From positions 1-37,336 of the IMG/VR virus record IMGVR_UViG_3300020583_000026: a stretch of 37,336 nucleotides of DNA. One strand, 5' to 3'. Each line of letters opens with the position of its first letter. The first letter of the stretch is position 1. Source of the DNA: a virus. The position numbers were made by a program, and so were the translations under genes. Positions 1-8,167 of this stretch are shown in pieces. The notes below the pieces were generated by a model. That model worked only from the letters and a program-made list of their open reading frames with translations. It searched no databases and was not told where the DNA came from.

Positions 1-2
1 TT

Positions 3-62
3 CGCTTTATCGCGCGCGCCCGCTCTCATGCGGAACAAAAGCAGCAACGAGGGCAAATCTGA
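3..62 (+). CDS. Probable C-terminal end of large terminase (partial)
   Basis: An open frame runs from the window edge to a TGA that overlaps the portal start codon (TGATG). Only 19 residues are visible, rich in Arg, Gln and Lys. There is no motif to identify it. The call rests on position: in HK97-like phages the gene directly before the portal is normally the large terminase, which pumps DNA into the prohead. The missing remainder lies outside the window. Confidence 0.4.
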   Translation, partial: RFIARARSHAEQKQQRGQI

Positions 63-1693
63 TGGGCTTGATCACGCGCGCCGTCGGCATCCGCAACGTT
101 TCGATGGAGGACCCGGCGCAGCCGTTACTTCCGTGGTCGGCGCTGATGGAATCGCTCGGCATGGGCAAGTCGGACGCCGGCGTGATGGTGAACGAGAAGC
201 AGGCGATGCGGCTTACCACCGCTTACGCCTGCGTCAATAACATCTCGGCCGATCTCTCCGGGCTTCCGCTCCCGGTTCTGCAGCGGCTTCCCGACGGGTC
301 TATCCGGGAAGCCACAGAACACCGCATGTACCCCATGCTTCAGACCTCGCCGAACAAGAACATGACCGCGATGGTCTTCCGCGGAACGATGCTCGCCTCG
401 GTGCTCGGCTGGGGAAATTCCTACTCTTACATCCGCCGCGACGGCGCCGCGCGCGCGACGGAGCTCGTCCCGCTGCCGTCCGAAAAGACTTCGCCGGTTC
501 TGATCCCCCAGCGCGTGGCCGCGACCGGGCTGGTCAAGAAGACGTTGATGTACGCGACCACGGCGACCGACGACGGGCTCGCCAGTTACATCGATCCGGA
601 AAACATTCTTCATATCTCCGGGCTTTCGTTCGACGGCTATGTCGGGATGAGCGTGATCGGGACGTGCAAGAACGCATTCGGGATCGCCCTGGCCGCCGAA
701 AAGTTCGGTGCTCAACTCTTCGCGAATGGCGCCAAGGCCTCCGGCGTTCTTTCGCATCCCGGCACGCTCGGGACCGAAGCCTTCGAGAATCTCAAGAAGT
801 CAATCCGCGAAATCATCACCGGAGAAAACGCGCTGCGCCCATTAGTGCTCGAGGAGGGCATGAAGTGGGAGCAGACGACCATCAATCCGAACGACGCGCA
901 GTTTCTTGAGACGCGCAACTTCCAGAGGGAAGAGGTCGCCGCGCTCTACCGGATGCCGATGCACCTGCTCCAGTCGTTACAACGTGCAACGAACAATAAC
1001 ATCGAGCACCAATCTCTCGACTACATCCGAAGCTGTCTCCGCATGTGGGCGGTCCGCATCGAGCAGGAGATCAACCGCAAGCTGCTCGCCGCGCCCTACT
1101 TCTGCGAGCACGATTTCAACGCCTTCCAGCGCGGCGACTTCGCCTCGCAGACGACCGGCTATACGCTGCTCCGCAACGCCGCCATCTATTCCGCGAACGA
1201 CGTGCTCCGCAAATTGCGCGAGAATCCGATCCCGGCCGACGAGGGCGGCGACATTCGCCTGGCGCCTTTGAACATGGTTCCGCTGACCTCGCTTCTTGAC
1301 GCCAAACCCGGCGACGCCGCCGCGGCTACGGATCCAGCCACGCCGGGCGAAGGCGAGGAAGTTATCACCGACGTTCGCCGCGAGCGGATCGAGGGCGCTT
1401 ATCGGCGTCTGTTCCGCGACGCGGTCGGCCGGATCGTGAACCGCGCCAAGCCCGACGAGGTCTTCGCCTATCGCGCGCTGCAGCCGGCCGTCGCTTCGAT
1501 GGGCGAAGCCATCATGGCGATGTACTACACGCCGGACGAGGAAATGAAGGTCGAGAATGAGGCCGCGGCCACGCGGCTTGCCAAGGAACACGCCGCGGCG
1601 TCGGCCGGTTGGGCGAAGGCCGAGGCGAACGCGATCGCGACCGATCTCACCGCCCGGATTTACACGGCGCTGGTCGCCGAGCTCGTGGGCTAA
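62..1693 (+). CDS. Phage portal protein, HK97 family
   Basis: The portal forms the dodecameric ring at one head vertex through which DNA enters and leaves. At 543 residues it is somewhat longer than HK97-type portals (about 400-450). The conserved early region is visible around residues 45-75 (TTAYACVNNISADLSGLPL), followed by the central part with YRMPMHLL near residue 300 and the EQEINRKLL helix typical of the family. The C-terminal 130 residues are helical and Ala/Glu-rich and probably form the crown. It overlaps the preceding stop by one base and is followed by the small membrane gene and the protease, the normal head-gene order. Confidence 0.95.
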   Translation: MGLITRAVGIRNVSMEDPAQPLLPWSALMESLGMGKSDAGVMVNEKQAMRLTTAYACVNNISADLSGLPLPVLQRLPDGSIREATEHRMYPMLQTSPNKNMTAMVFRGTMLASVLGWGNSYSYIRRDGAARATELVPLPSEKTSPVLIPQRVAATGLVKKTLMYATTATDDGLASYIDPENILHISGLSFDGYVGMSVIGTCKNAFGIALAAEKFGAQLFANGAKASGVLSHPGTLGTEAFENLKKSIREIITGENALRPLVLEEGMKWEQTTINPNDAQFLETRNFQREEVAALYRMPMHLLQSLQRATNNNIEHQSLDYIRSCLRMWAVRIEQEINRKLLAAPYFCEHDFNAFQRGDFASQTTGYTLLRNAAIYSANDVLRKLRENPIPADEGGDIRLAPLNMVPLTSLLDAKPGDAAAATDPATPGEGEEVITDVRRERIEGAYRRLFRDAVGRIVNRAKPDEVFAYRALQPAVASMGEAIMAMYYTPDEEMKVENEAAATRLAKEHAAASAGWAKAEANAIATDLTARIYTALVAELVG

Positions 1694-1710
1694 ACAAAGG
1701 AGAAACGAAC

Positions 1711-1884
1711 ATGATCATTTACCTTCCGCTTCTGATCTCGATCATCGGACTCCTGATGTACGCGCTTTCGAGTCCCAACCCACCGAACAACCCGAAACTC
1801 CAAGCGATCGGCCTTCACATGTTCTGGGTCGGTCTCCTGGCTTTTCTTCTCATCTATCACGGCCCGCTGATTTCGGCGCGCTAA
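1711..1884 (+). CDS. Small two-helix membrane protein
   Basis: A 57-residue protein with two hydrophobic segments, about residues 1-19 (starting MIIYLPLLISIIGLLMYAL) and 33-52, joined by a Pro/Asn-rich turn. I chose ATG 1711 because a good AAAGGAGA ribosome site lies 7 bases upstream; longer frames upstream overlap the portal gene. No family is recognised. A membrane protein between portal and protease is not part of the core head set. It could be an inner-membrane accessory, an exclusion protein or a holin-like protein. It is far shorter than classical holins, so that last idea is weak. Confidence 0.75.
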   Translation: MIIYLPLLISIIGLLMYALSSPNPPNNPKLQAIGLHMFWVGLLAFLLIYHGPLISAR

Positions 1885-1898
1885 CCCGGAGGCCTTCG

Positions 1899-2819
1899 AT
1901 GAAGAACCGACCCAAGCTGAAACCTCAATTCCGCGCCGCGCTTCAGGCCGACGGAACGCTCGAGCTCCTCGTCTACGAAGATATCGGCGTCGATTGGTGG
2001 ACCGGCGGCGGCGTGACCGCGAAGACCGTCAAGGATCAGATTGACCAGGCGGGCCCGTTCAACACGATTACGGTCCGGATCAACTCGCCGGGCGGCGATG
2101 CATTCGAGGGCGTGGCGATCTTCAACATCCTTCGCTCTTCCGGTAAGCCGGTGAACGTCTTCGTCGATGGGATCGCGGCCTCGGCGGCCTCGATCATCGC
2201 TATGGCGGGTGATACGCGGGTCATGGGCGCGGGCTCTATGCTGATGATCCATAACGCCTGGTCAAGTTGCGTCGGCTATGCCGAAGACATGCGCAAGATG
2301 GCCGACACGCTCGACAAGGTTTCGGCGTCGGTCGCGGAGACCTACATCTCGCGCGCCGGCGTGACGAAGGCCAAGGCCAAGGAGCTCATGGATTCGGAAA
2401 GCTGGCTCTCGGCTTCGGAATCGCTCGAGCTGGGCCTGGCCACCGCGATCGCAGAACCAGATGAGGAAGAGACCGCCGCGGCGATGGCGCTGGCGCGCGG
2501 ATTCCAGGCACTCAAGAGAATGAAGAAGGTTCCCGAGTCGCTGAAGGTCGCCGCGCCGAAAGCGGAAGACGGCGATGCGATGTGTTCCTGCTATTGCGCG
2601 CCCTGCTCTGACGGGCGCTGTCTCGAATGCGAATGCCGCGGCTGTGACGCGACCGATTGCGCCGCCGAGAATTGCCAGTGTGCCGGATCGACCCAGTCGG
2701 CCGCTATACCGCAGTCTGTTCGTTCATCGGTTCCCGCGGTCGCCGACCTGGCCGCCGCCGATCTGACCATCTTCGAAGCCGAGCTCCTGCTCGTCGAGAT
2801 GGCCTCGCGCCGCAACTAA
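1899..2819 (+). CDS. ClpP-type prohead maturation protease with Cys-rich tail
   Basis: This serine protease matures the prohead, cleaving the scaffold-like N-terminal part of the capsid protein. The 306-residue protein shows the ClpP fold signatures: NSPGGDAFEGVAIFNIL near 62-78, the nucleophile in GIAASAASIIAMAG (Ser95) and the His in MLMIHNAWS (His118). An acidic residue in the ESWLSASESLELGLA segment would complete the triad. ATG 1899 follows a CCGGAGG site. The unusual part is residues 229-261, where 11 cysteines occur in 33 residues, followed by about 45 residues to the end. Typical phage ClpP-like proteases lack this; it may bind metal or form disulfides. Confidence 0.93.
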   Translation: MKNRPKLKPQFRAALQADGTLELLVYEDIGVDWWTGGGVTAKTVKDQIDQAGPFNTITVRINSPGGDAFEGVAIFNILRSSGKPVNVFVDGIAASAASIIAMAGDTRVMGAGSMLMIHNAWSSCVGYAEDMRKMADTLDKVSASVAETYISRAGVTKAKAKELMDSESWLSASESLELGLATAIAEPDEEETAAAMALARGFQALKRMKKVPESLKVAAPKAEDGDAMCSCYCAPCSDGRCLECECRGCDATDCAAENCQCAGSTQSAAIPQSVRSSVPAVADLAAADLTIFEAELLLVEMASRRN

Positions 2820-2841
2820 CCGGAACAAGTTCAAAAACGAA

Positions 2842-2878
2842 GGCACCGCCAACAATCGGCCACGTCGGCCGACGGCGT
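2842..2878. repeat. 12-bp perfect palindrome between protease and capsid genes
   Basis: The 130-base gap before the capsid gene contains CGTCGGCCGACG, a perfect palindrome at about 2864-2875, followed by GCGTTTTCG. It could form a hairpin that moderates read-through or stabilises the capsid mRNA. The T run is too short for a convincing terminator. Confidence 0.35.
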
Positions 2879-2949
2879 TTTCGTGTGCGAAGAGCAACCG
2901 GGGCCCAGGGGCCGCGGCGGGCGCGCAATCCCAACAAGGAGAAACACCG

Positions 2950-4287
2950 ATGGCATACGCCAAGGAATTACGTGAAGCCCAGGCCCGCCTCGCCACCCAG
3001 ATGCGCGCCATGATTGAGACCGCCAAGAAGGACAAGCGCGGTTTCACCAACGAAGAGAGAACCGCGTGGGCCAAGATGGTCGACGAGACCGAATCGAACG
3101 AAGCCACCATCAAGGCCGAAGAGCAGCTCGTCGTCCTCGACACGCGCCTCGGCAAGATCGCGGAGGATGATCTCCTTCCCGCCTTCGCCGACGCGAGCCT
3201 CGATCCCGATCCTGAAGCTCCCGCGGCAGGGCAACGCCGTTTCAGCGGAAAACACAAGAAAGACAACTCGCCTCACGCGAAGGCCTTCGCCAAGTGGCTC
3301 CGGAACGGCCTCGGCGCGCTGGCGCCTGAAGAGCAACAGTTAATGCAGTCGCGCTCGATCGGGCTCGACAGCCTCGGAATTCGAAACGCTCAGACGATCA
3401 CGACGACCGGCGGCGGCTACCTGATCCCGACGGGCTTCTCAGACAAACTCGAGGAAGCTATGAAGTGGTTCGGCGGCATCATGGGCGTGGTAGAAGAATT
3501 TACCACCGACACCGGCGCGCCGCTCCCCTGGCCGACTGATAACGACACGGCGCAAAAAGGCCGGATGCTCGCCATCAACACGCAGCTCACCGAAACCGAT
3601 ATCACTTTCGGCCAGGTGACGTTCAACGCCTTCATCGGCACGTCGGACACAATCCTGGTCCCGCTCGCGCTGATGCAGGACAGCTACTTCGATATGGACT
3701 CCTATCTCGCGCGCAAGCTCGGGACCCGGCTCGGCCGTCTCGTCAACTACCAGTGCACAGTCGGCGTCGGCACCACGGCGCCGAACGGAATCGTGACCGC
3801 CGCGATCGCCGCGGGCCTCAACACGCAGGGCGCGGTCGGAACCTCGACCTCCGCCGGATATGCCGACCTCGTCAACCTGCTTCACTCCGTCGATCCGGCC
3901 TATCGCGACCGGCCTTCGGCGAAATTTATGTGGGCTGATTCCACGCTGAAGATTCTCCGCAAGCTGGTCGACGGATCCAACCGTCCGTTGTGGCAGCCCG
4001 GTATCTCGGCCGGATTCGGCGGCGGCTTCCCGGCAACGGTTCTCGACAAGCCGTACATCATCAACCAGGACATGGCCGCGATGGCCGCCTCCGCCTACCC
4101 GATGCTTTTCGGGGATATGAGCACCTACAAACTACGCCGCGTCGCCGGGGGCGTCACCATCATGCGGCTGGTCGAGCGTTACGCCGATTACCTGCAGGTT
4201 GGCTTCCTCGGCTTCCTCCGCTTCGATGGAAATCTGATCGATGCCGGCACTCACCCCGTCGCTACTTGGCAGAATTCCGCCACGTAA
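2950..4287 (+). CDS. Major capsid protein, HK97 family
   Basis: This is the shell-forming protein. It has 445 residues, long enough to include an N-terminal delta (scaffolding) domain that the upstream protease would remove. Residues 1-75 are strongly charged and helical (coiled-coil), with a flexible acidic/Pro stretch after that. The HK97 fold begins near residue 125, with TTGGGYLIPTGF typical of the N-arm to E-loop region, and the C-terminal part contains FGDMSTYKLRRVAGGVTIMR, a common family signature. The start has a clear AAGGAG site. A short GC hairpin followed by CTTTCTCCCC lies in the 81-base gap downstream. Confidence 0.96.
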   Translation: MAYAKELREAQARLATQMRAMIETAKKDKRGFTNEERTAWAKMVDETESNEATIKAEEQLVVLDTRLGKIAEDDLLPAFADASLDPDPEAPAAGQRRFSGKHKKDNSPHAKAFAKWLRNGLGALAPEEQQLMQSRSIGLDSLGIRNAQTITTTGGGYLIPTGFSDKLEEAMKWFGGIMGVVEEFTTDTGAPLPWPTDNDTAQKGRMLAINTQLTETDITFGQVTFNAFIGTSDTILVPLALMQDSYFDMDSYLARKLGTRLGRLVNYQCTVGVGTTAPNGIVTAAIAAGLNTQGAVGTSTSAGYADLVNLLHSVDPAYRDRPSAKFMWADSTLKILRKLVDGSNRPLWQPGISAGFGGGFPATVLDKPYIINQDMAAMAASAYPMLFGDMSTYKLRRVAGGVTIMRLVERYADYLQVGFLGFLRFDGNLIDAGTHPVATWQNSAT

Positions 4288-4368
4288 AGCGCGACGCGCG
4301 GAGCCGCTCGAAATCGCGGGCGGCTTCGCCTCGCCTTTCTCCCCATATTTTCCCCGGAGTTCTCTCGA

Positions 4369-4656
4369 ATGAAAATCAAGATGATTCAATCGATCGCCGG
4401 TCACGCGGATCCGCGCTATGAGATCGCCGACTTCGCCTTCCGGCCGGGCGAAGAAGTCGACGTCTTCGACTCACTCGCCGAGGCCTGGATTGCGAGCGGC
4501 GTCGCCGTCGCCGTGGTCGAGGCCGGCGGCAAGATCGATCCTGCGCGGAAGAAACCGCCCGCGCGCCAGCCGGTGCCGCGGATCAGGCTCGAAGCTGATC
4601 CAGATTACGTTCCCGCGCCTGGCCCGGAAGACCAGCGGCCGGAAGGCGAGGTTTAG
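4369..4656 (+). CDS. Small head-associated protein of unknown function
   Basis: A 95-residue protein with a compact N-terminal half containing the phrase YEIADFAFRPGEEVDV. The C-terminal half is Pro/Arg-rich and probably disordered. Proteins of this size and style (basic start, then a beta-rich part resembling 'held in place, then out of range' small barrel proteins) are often found between capsid and connector genes of soil siphophages. I do not recognise a named family. A CCGGAG site precedes ATG 4369, and only three bases separate it from the next gene. Confidence 0.75.
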   Translation: MKIKMIQSIAGHADPRYEIADFAFRPGEEVDVFDSLAEAWIASGVAVAVVEAGGKIDPARKKPPARQPVPRIRLEADPDYVPAPGPEDQRPEGEV

Positions 4657-4659
4657 GCC

Positions 4660-5508
4660 GTGGCGCTTCTCACCATCGCGCCGCCGGCGCTCGAGCCCGT
4701 TACCACGGCGCAGTTGATCAGCTACGGCCATATCGACGCGAACGAAGACGCCTCGCTGCTCGCCATGCTGATATCAGCCGCGCGGGAGTGGGCCGAGGCC
4801 TTCTGCGAGCGCGCCTTCGTCTTCCAGACCAAAAGATTGTTGATGGATTTTTTCCCCGGTTACGTCGATTTCAAGATGGCCGGTCAACGCGTCTCTTCGC
4901 CGTTCGTCTCGGGCTCGAACGCGGTCCTGGTCGGCATTCGTTACGCCGTCGCGCTTCCGTGGCCGATCGCTCGCTCGGTCGTCAACTTCCAGTATCAGGA
5001 CGAGAACGGCAATATTCAGGTGATGGCGGCCGGCACTGACTTCATCGTCGATCTCGATTCGCAGCCGGCGCGCCTCATGCCGCTCTTCGGCCAGATGTGG
5101 CCGGTGGCTCGCGTAGTCGCGAACGCCGTCCAGGTCGATTACGTGACCGGCTACTCCGGCCCGATCATGGTCTCGGTCACCGCGGGCTCGGCCGTTCTTA
5201 CCTCCTCGGCAGGGTTTCTTCAGCGCGACGTGGGCGCGCCGATCTCCATCCCGAAGGCCGCCGATGGCGTGGCGCCGTTCGTGACGTCGATCCTCTCCGT
5301 CGACGCGAACGGCGTAGCCACGCTCGCCGCCATGGCGCCACATAGCGCGAGCCTCGTCACGACGACCTTCGGGACTATCCCGATGTCTGTCCAGCTCGCC
5401 ATCCTTGCGCTCGCCGCCACCTGGTACGAGAAGCGCGTGCCTGACAACAACGATGTTCCCTTCGGCGTGAAGGCGCTGCTCTATCCGTACCGGGATTTGA
5501 GGCTGTGA
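4660..5508 (+). CDS. Head-tail connector (adaptor) protein, gp6-like, with inserted beta domain
   Basis: This adaptor docks under the portal and begins the neck. The N-terminal 60 residues (PPALEPVTTAQLISYGHID, then an AREWAEAFCERAFVFQTKR helix) match the phage gp6/DnaA-N-like connector family. The C-terminal helix (VQLAILALAATWYEKR ending in YPYRDLRL) also fits. The start is GTG 4660, three bases after the previous stop. At 282 residues it is longer than usual because of an extra beta-rich module at about residues 176-238 (starting GSAVLTSSAGF). This resembles repeats found in phage tail-spike and fibre proteins rather than in connectors. Confidence 0.88.
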   Translation: MALLTIAPPALEPVTTAQLISYGHIDANEDASLLAMLISAAREWAEAFCERAFVFQTKRLLMDFFPGYVDFKMAGQRVSSPFVSGSNAVLVGIRYAVALPWPIARSVVNFQYQDENGNIQVMAAGTDFIVDLDSQPARLMPLFGQMWPVARVVANAVQVDYVTGYSGPIMVSVTAGSAVLTSSAGFLQRDVGAPISIPKAADGVAPFVTSILSVDANGVATLAAMAPHSASLVTTTFGTIPMSVQLAILALAATWYEKRVPDNNDVPFGVKALLYPYRDLRL

Positions 5509-5512
5509 GGCT

Positions 5513-5896
5513 ATGACCGAAGTCGTCATCTTCCGCCAGAGGGACCCGCTGGTCATCGAGCCGGGCGAGCTCCACAACTTCATCACCATCGAAACCGCGT
5601 CGACGGTTCCAGACACCTTCGGGCAATCAGTGAGCCCGGCCGCGTGGAACGTGGTCGGCCAGGTGTGGGCCGCGCTCTATACCGCGGGCGGCCGGGAAAC
5701 TTCGCAGGCCGCGCAGATCGTGAGCGAGGTTTCGCATGTCATCAAGATTCGCTACTCGTCGGCCTTCAAACCGCGCGCCAACTATCGCGTGATCTACGGC
5801 GAGCGTTACTTCACGGTTCAGTACGTCGAGAACGTGAAGGAACGCAACCGTGTCCTGCTCCTCTACGCGCTCGAAGTCAACTCCGGAGGCAGTTAG
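5513..5896 (+). CDS. Head closure protein (SPP1 gp16-like)
   Basis: A 127-residue beta-barrel type protein predicted to sit between adaptor and tail and prevent DNA leakage. The pattern GELHNFITIETAS, W..VGQVWAALYT..GRE, then IKIRYSS.F.PR..Y and ERYFTVQYVENVKERNR is the classical head-closure/head-tail joining signature (PF05521-like). The gene starts four bases after the previous stop and ends directly against the next start codon. Confidence 0.9.
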   Translation: MTEVVIFRQRDPLVIEPGELHNFITIETASTVPDTFGQSVSPAAWNVVGQVWAALYTAGGRETSQAAQIVSEVSHVIKIRYSSAFKPRANYRVIYGERYFTVQYVENVKERNRVLLLYALEVNSGGS

Positions 5897-6295
5897 TTGA
5901 TCCAGGAAGGTCTTTTCGCGCGCCTGGCTGCAGATGCTGGCGTCCTGGCGCTGGTAGGCGGCAACATCTTCGCCGGCGCCGCTCCCGACGATCTCTCTCT
6001 CTATCCCTGCGCTAGTTACACGTTCGTCGGCGGCTCGGACGCGGTCACGTTTTCAGGCAAACATGAAACGCGATCGCGCGTCGAGCTGAACGGTCACGCG
6101 CTCACGTACGCCGCCGCCGCCAAGATTCGCCTGGCCATCATCAAGGCGCTCGACGGCTGGGCCGCCACTCTCACTGATGGAACGGTCGTCACCGCGACCA
6201 CGCTCATCAATCCGGGGCTCGACTTCGTCGGGGAAGATCGCATCTTCCGCCACTTAGTCGAGTTTTACGTCGACTTCAACCCACCCACAAGTTAA
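5897..6295 (+). CDS. Tail completion/terminator protein, DUF3168-like
   Basis: A 132-residue protein with IQEGLFARLAADAGVLALVG at the N-terminus, typical of the DUF3168 tail-terminator family that caps the tail tube on the head side. The start is a TTG immediately after the upstream TAG. It is supported by CCGGAGG seven bases upstream, inside the previous gene, which suggests coupled translation. The length and the ending RHLVEFYVDF agree with the family. Confidence 0.88.
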   Translation: MIQEGLFARLAADAGVLALVGGNIFAGAAPDDLSLYPCASYTFVGGSDAVTFSGKHETRSRVELNGHALTYAAAAKIRLAIIKALDGWAATLTDGTVVTATTLINPGLDFVGEDRIFRHLVEFYVDFNPPTS

Positions 6296-6310
6296 AAGGA
6301 GCAATCGGCG

Positions 6311-6751
6311 ATGACCTACACAGGAAGCAAAGCACAGGCAGGGCGCGGATCGGTACTCTCGATCGGCGCGACGCCGACCGAAATCGGCGAATGCGCCGAC
6401 GTTCCCTTCAACCGTCCGGAATGGGAAACCGTCGACACTACGAACTTTGACTCAGGCTCAGACGAAGAGCAGCTCGTCACCATCCGTAAGGCGGCCACCT
6501 TCTCGATCACCGGAAATCGCGTGAGCTCTGACGCGGGGCAGGTCCTCGCTGAAGCGGCTTATCAAAGCGGTGCTCTGACGGCCTTTACCTTCGTACTCCC
6601 GAAGACTCCGGTGCAGACGACGGCGGGCGATAAGTACACCTTCAACGCTTACGTGAAGGGCTCGACGTTCAAGGTCCAGCCGACCCAGAAAGTGGAATTC
6701 TCGCTCAACCTCCAGACTTCCGGCCCAGTCGCGCTTGTGGTTGGTTCGTAA
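6311..6751 (+). CDS. Major tail tube protein
   Basis: A 146-residue tail tube protein. Features are an N-terminal arm, EWETVDTTNFDSGSDEEQLVTIRKAATFSI-like beta strands (two acidic loops) and the KVEFSLNLQTSGPV C-terminal strand that recurs in lambda gpV/HK97 tube proteins. The AAAAGGAGC site precedes the ATG. A strong intrinsic terminator directly follows, as expected for a gene whose product is needed in hundreds of copies while downstream products are needed in few. Confidence 0.88.
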   Translation: MTYTGSKAQAGRGSVLSIGATPTEIGECADVPFNRPEWETVDTTNFDSGSDEEQLVTIRKAATFSITGNRVSSDAGQVLAEAAYQSGALTAFTFVLPKTPVQTTAGDKYTFNAYVKGSTFKVQPTQKVEFSLNLQTSGPVALVVGS

Positions 6752-6783
6752 CCCGCGCGGCCTCGCCATTCGCTCCTTCTGAA

Positions 6784-6840
6784 ACGGGCCGTGGAATCGC
6801 GAACTGGGGAAGAAAACTACCCGCGGCCCGTCTTTTTTTA
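6784..6840 (+). terminator. Intrinsic terminator after tail tube gene
   Basis: An 11-bp stem (ACGGGCCGTGG at 6784-6794 with CCGCGGCCCGT at 6821-6831, one G-U pair) encloses a 26-base loop and is followed by seven T residues (6833-6839). This is a good Rho-independent terminator, probably partial, limiting transcription into the chaperone and tape-measure genes. Confidence 0.8.
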
Positions 6841-6850
6841 AGAGGAAATC

Positions 6851-7270
6851 ATGATCAAACGAACCATCGCCGGCACTTCTGCCGACGCCACGCTGCCTAA
6901 GACGCCGGTCACCGTCGGCGGCCGCGAATACGACCTCTGCTTCGATATCACGGCGCTGTTAGAGGCCGAGCACGCCATCAATGATGTCTACAGGCGGGCG
7001 AAGCTTCCGAATCGCGTTAATTTGCTCGTCGCTCTGGGCGAGTTGAACCTCGAGAACACGTGCACCTTATTTGCCGCCGGCGTCCGGACCTTTCACCCTG
7101 AAATCGCTTTCGATGAGGCGCGCCGCATGCTCAAGCTCGCCGACGTCTTCGCCGTTGCCGCGGCCATCGGGGATGCGTGGACCGAGGCGGTCCCGGAGGC
7201 TACGAAACAGCCGGGCCCTATCGAGGCCGATCCCGACGCCACGGCCCAGGCGCCCGCGAGCGAAACGTAA
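6851..7270 (+). CDS. Tail assembly chaperone (gpG-like)
   Basis: A 139-residue protein beginning after a good AAGAGG site. The phrase VTVGGREYDLCFDITALLEAEHAIN is typical of the tail assembly chaperones that coat the tape measure during tail building. The last 20 residues (after KQPGP) are Pro/Ala-rich and disordered-looking. They correspond to the zone where the ribosome can slip into the -1 frame to make the longer G-T type product with the next gene. Position between the tail tube and tape measure supports the role. Confidence 0.85.
   Translation: MIKRTIAGTSADATLPKTPVTVGGREYDLCFDITALLEAEHAINDVYRRAKLPNRVNLLVALGELNLENTCTLFAAGVRTFHPEIAFDEARRMLKLADVFAVAAAIGDAWTEAVPEATKQPGPIEADPDATAQAPASET
7213..7219 (+). 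promoter_or_regulatory. Putative -1 ribosomal frameshift site (GGGCCCT)
   Basis: Read in the chaperone frame the bases are ..G GGC CCT, a perfect X XXY YYZ slippery heptamer. It lies 51 bases before the chaperone stop and inside the stretch where the -1 frame is open into the next gene. Slippage would join the first 123 residues of the chaperone to 129 residues from the -1 frame (about 252 residues in all). This mirrors lambda gpG/gpGT. Confidence 0.72.
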
Positions 7271-7275
7271 AGCCC

Positions 7276-7608
7276 ATGACCTGGGCTGATCACTGGGCTT
7301 TCGCGCGCGTCCGGCTCGGCCTCTCGAAAGAGGAGTTTTTCTCTCTTACGCCGCGCCTCTTCGCCATGCTGTGTAAGCAATACGCTGCGGTCAGGCGCGA
7401 AACGCACACACTCGTCGCGCTCCTCCGGACCGACATCATCAACTTCTCGCAGATTCATCCGAGAGAGCGCATCCTGCTCGATGATCTGCTTCCGCCGGAG
7501 AACGACGACCGGCCGAGCACGCTCCCGCGGAGATTGAGCGCGAAACGTCGCCAGCGCATCGCCGACGGGATCCGCGCCATGTTCGCTCACTGCGTCGAAA
7601 AGAATTGA
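7276..7608 (+). CDS. Tail assembly chaperone, T-part (frameshift extension)
   Basis: This is in the -1 frame relative to the upstream chaperone. The ATG at 7276 would give 110 residues (MTWADHWAFARVRLGLSKEE), but no good ribosome site precedes it. I infer it is made mainly as the C-terminal extension after slippage at 7213-7219. The text LGLSKEEFFSLTPRLFAMLC resembles the small 'LS..EF..LTPR' chaperone family of tail gene clusters. Its role is to recruit tail tube subunits to the tape measure. Confidence 0.8.
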   Translation: MTWADHWAFARVRLGLSKEEFFSLTPRLFAMLCKQYAAVRRETHTLVALLRTDIINFSQIHPRERILLDDLLPPENDDRPSTLPRRLSAKRRQRIADGIRAMFAHCVEKN

Positions 7609-7616
7609 GGCTCATC

Positions 7617-8132
7617 GTGGGTGGATTCACCGCATCGTTCCAAGGCCTGAAGGAGCTCGACGCCAAGCTCGAGGCGCTCAAACCGAAAGTCGCGCACAAG
7701 CTGATTCACGACGCGCTGATGGACGGCGGCGAGGTCCTCCGCGCCGCGGTCGCCGAGCGGGCTCCGGAGCGCGTCCCGCAGATCCACGGCAACGCCATCC
7801 CGCCGGGCGCGCTGAAACGCGATATAGAGATCGCCTTCGGCATCACCGACGAAGGCCTGCCGGCGGCGATCATCAAGCCGGGCCGGTACACGATCCACGT
7901 CGCACGCTGGCTCGAATACGGTCACCGCCTGGTCAGGGGCGGCTATTCCAAAGTGGTCGGGAATCGGACGCGCGGGCCGGGCAAAGCCGCGGAGGAGGAT
8001 GTTCCCGCCTATCCGTTCATCCGGCCGGCCTTCGAAACTGCGCGGGCCCTGGCTACAACCACGGCGGTCGAATCTCTCAAGTCGAAGCTCCCTTTCGCGG
8101 CCGGAGAGGGCGGGAGAGGACTAAAGTTGTAA
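7617..8132 (+). CDS. HK97 gp10-like tail/neck protein
   Basis: A 171-residue protein with the HK97 gp10-like pattern: an N-terminal GLKELDAKLEAL helix, a central VLRAAVAERAPER and WLEYGH segment, and the PAYPFIRPAFETA ending. Such proteins join or complete the tail. I prefer GTG 7617, six bases after a GAGG site; a TTG at 7605 is also in frame. It lies after the chaperone pair instead of between head closure and DUF3168, which is an uncommon position. Confidence 0.83.
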   Translation: MGGFTASFQGLKELDAKLEALKPKVAHKLIHDALMDGGEVLRAAVAERAPERVPQIHGNAIPPGALKRDIEIAFGITDEGLPAAIIKPGRYTIHVARWLEYGHRLVRGGYSKVVGNRTRGPGKAAEEDVPAYPFIRPAFETARALATTTAVESLKSKLPFAAGEGGRGLKL

Positions 8133-8167
8133 CCGCCATCGCTGGCTTTTGTCCCGAAATAAGCCTA

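Noticed and set aside
125-757. Long antisense open frames throughout the head and tail genes
   Set aside because: They mirror strong sense genes, have Arg/His/Asp-rich shadow composition and lack ribosome sites.
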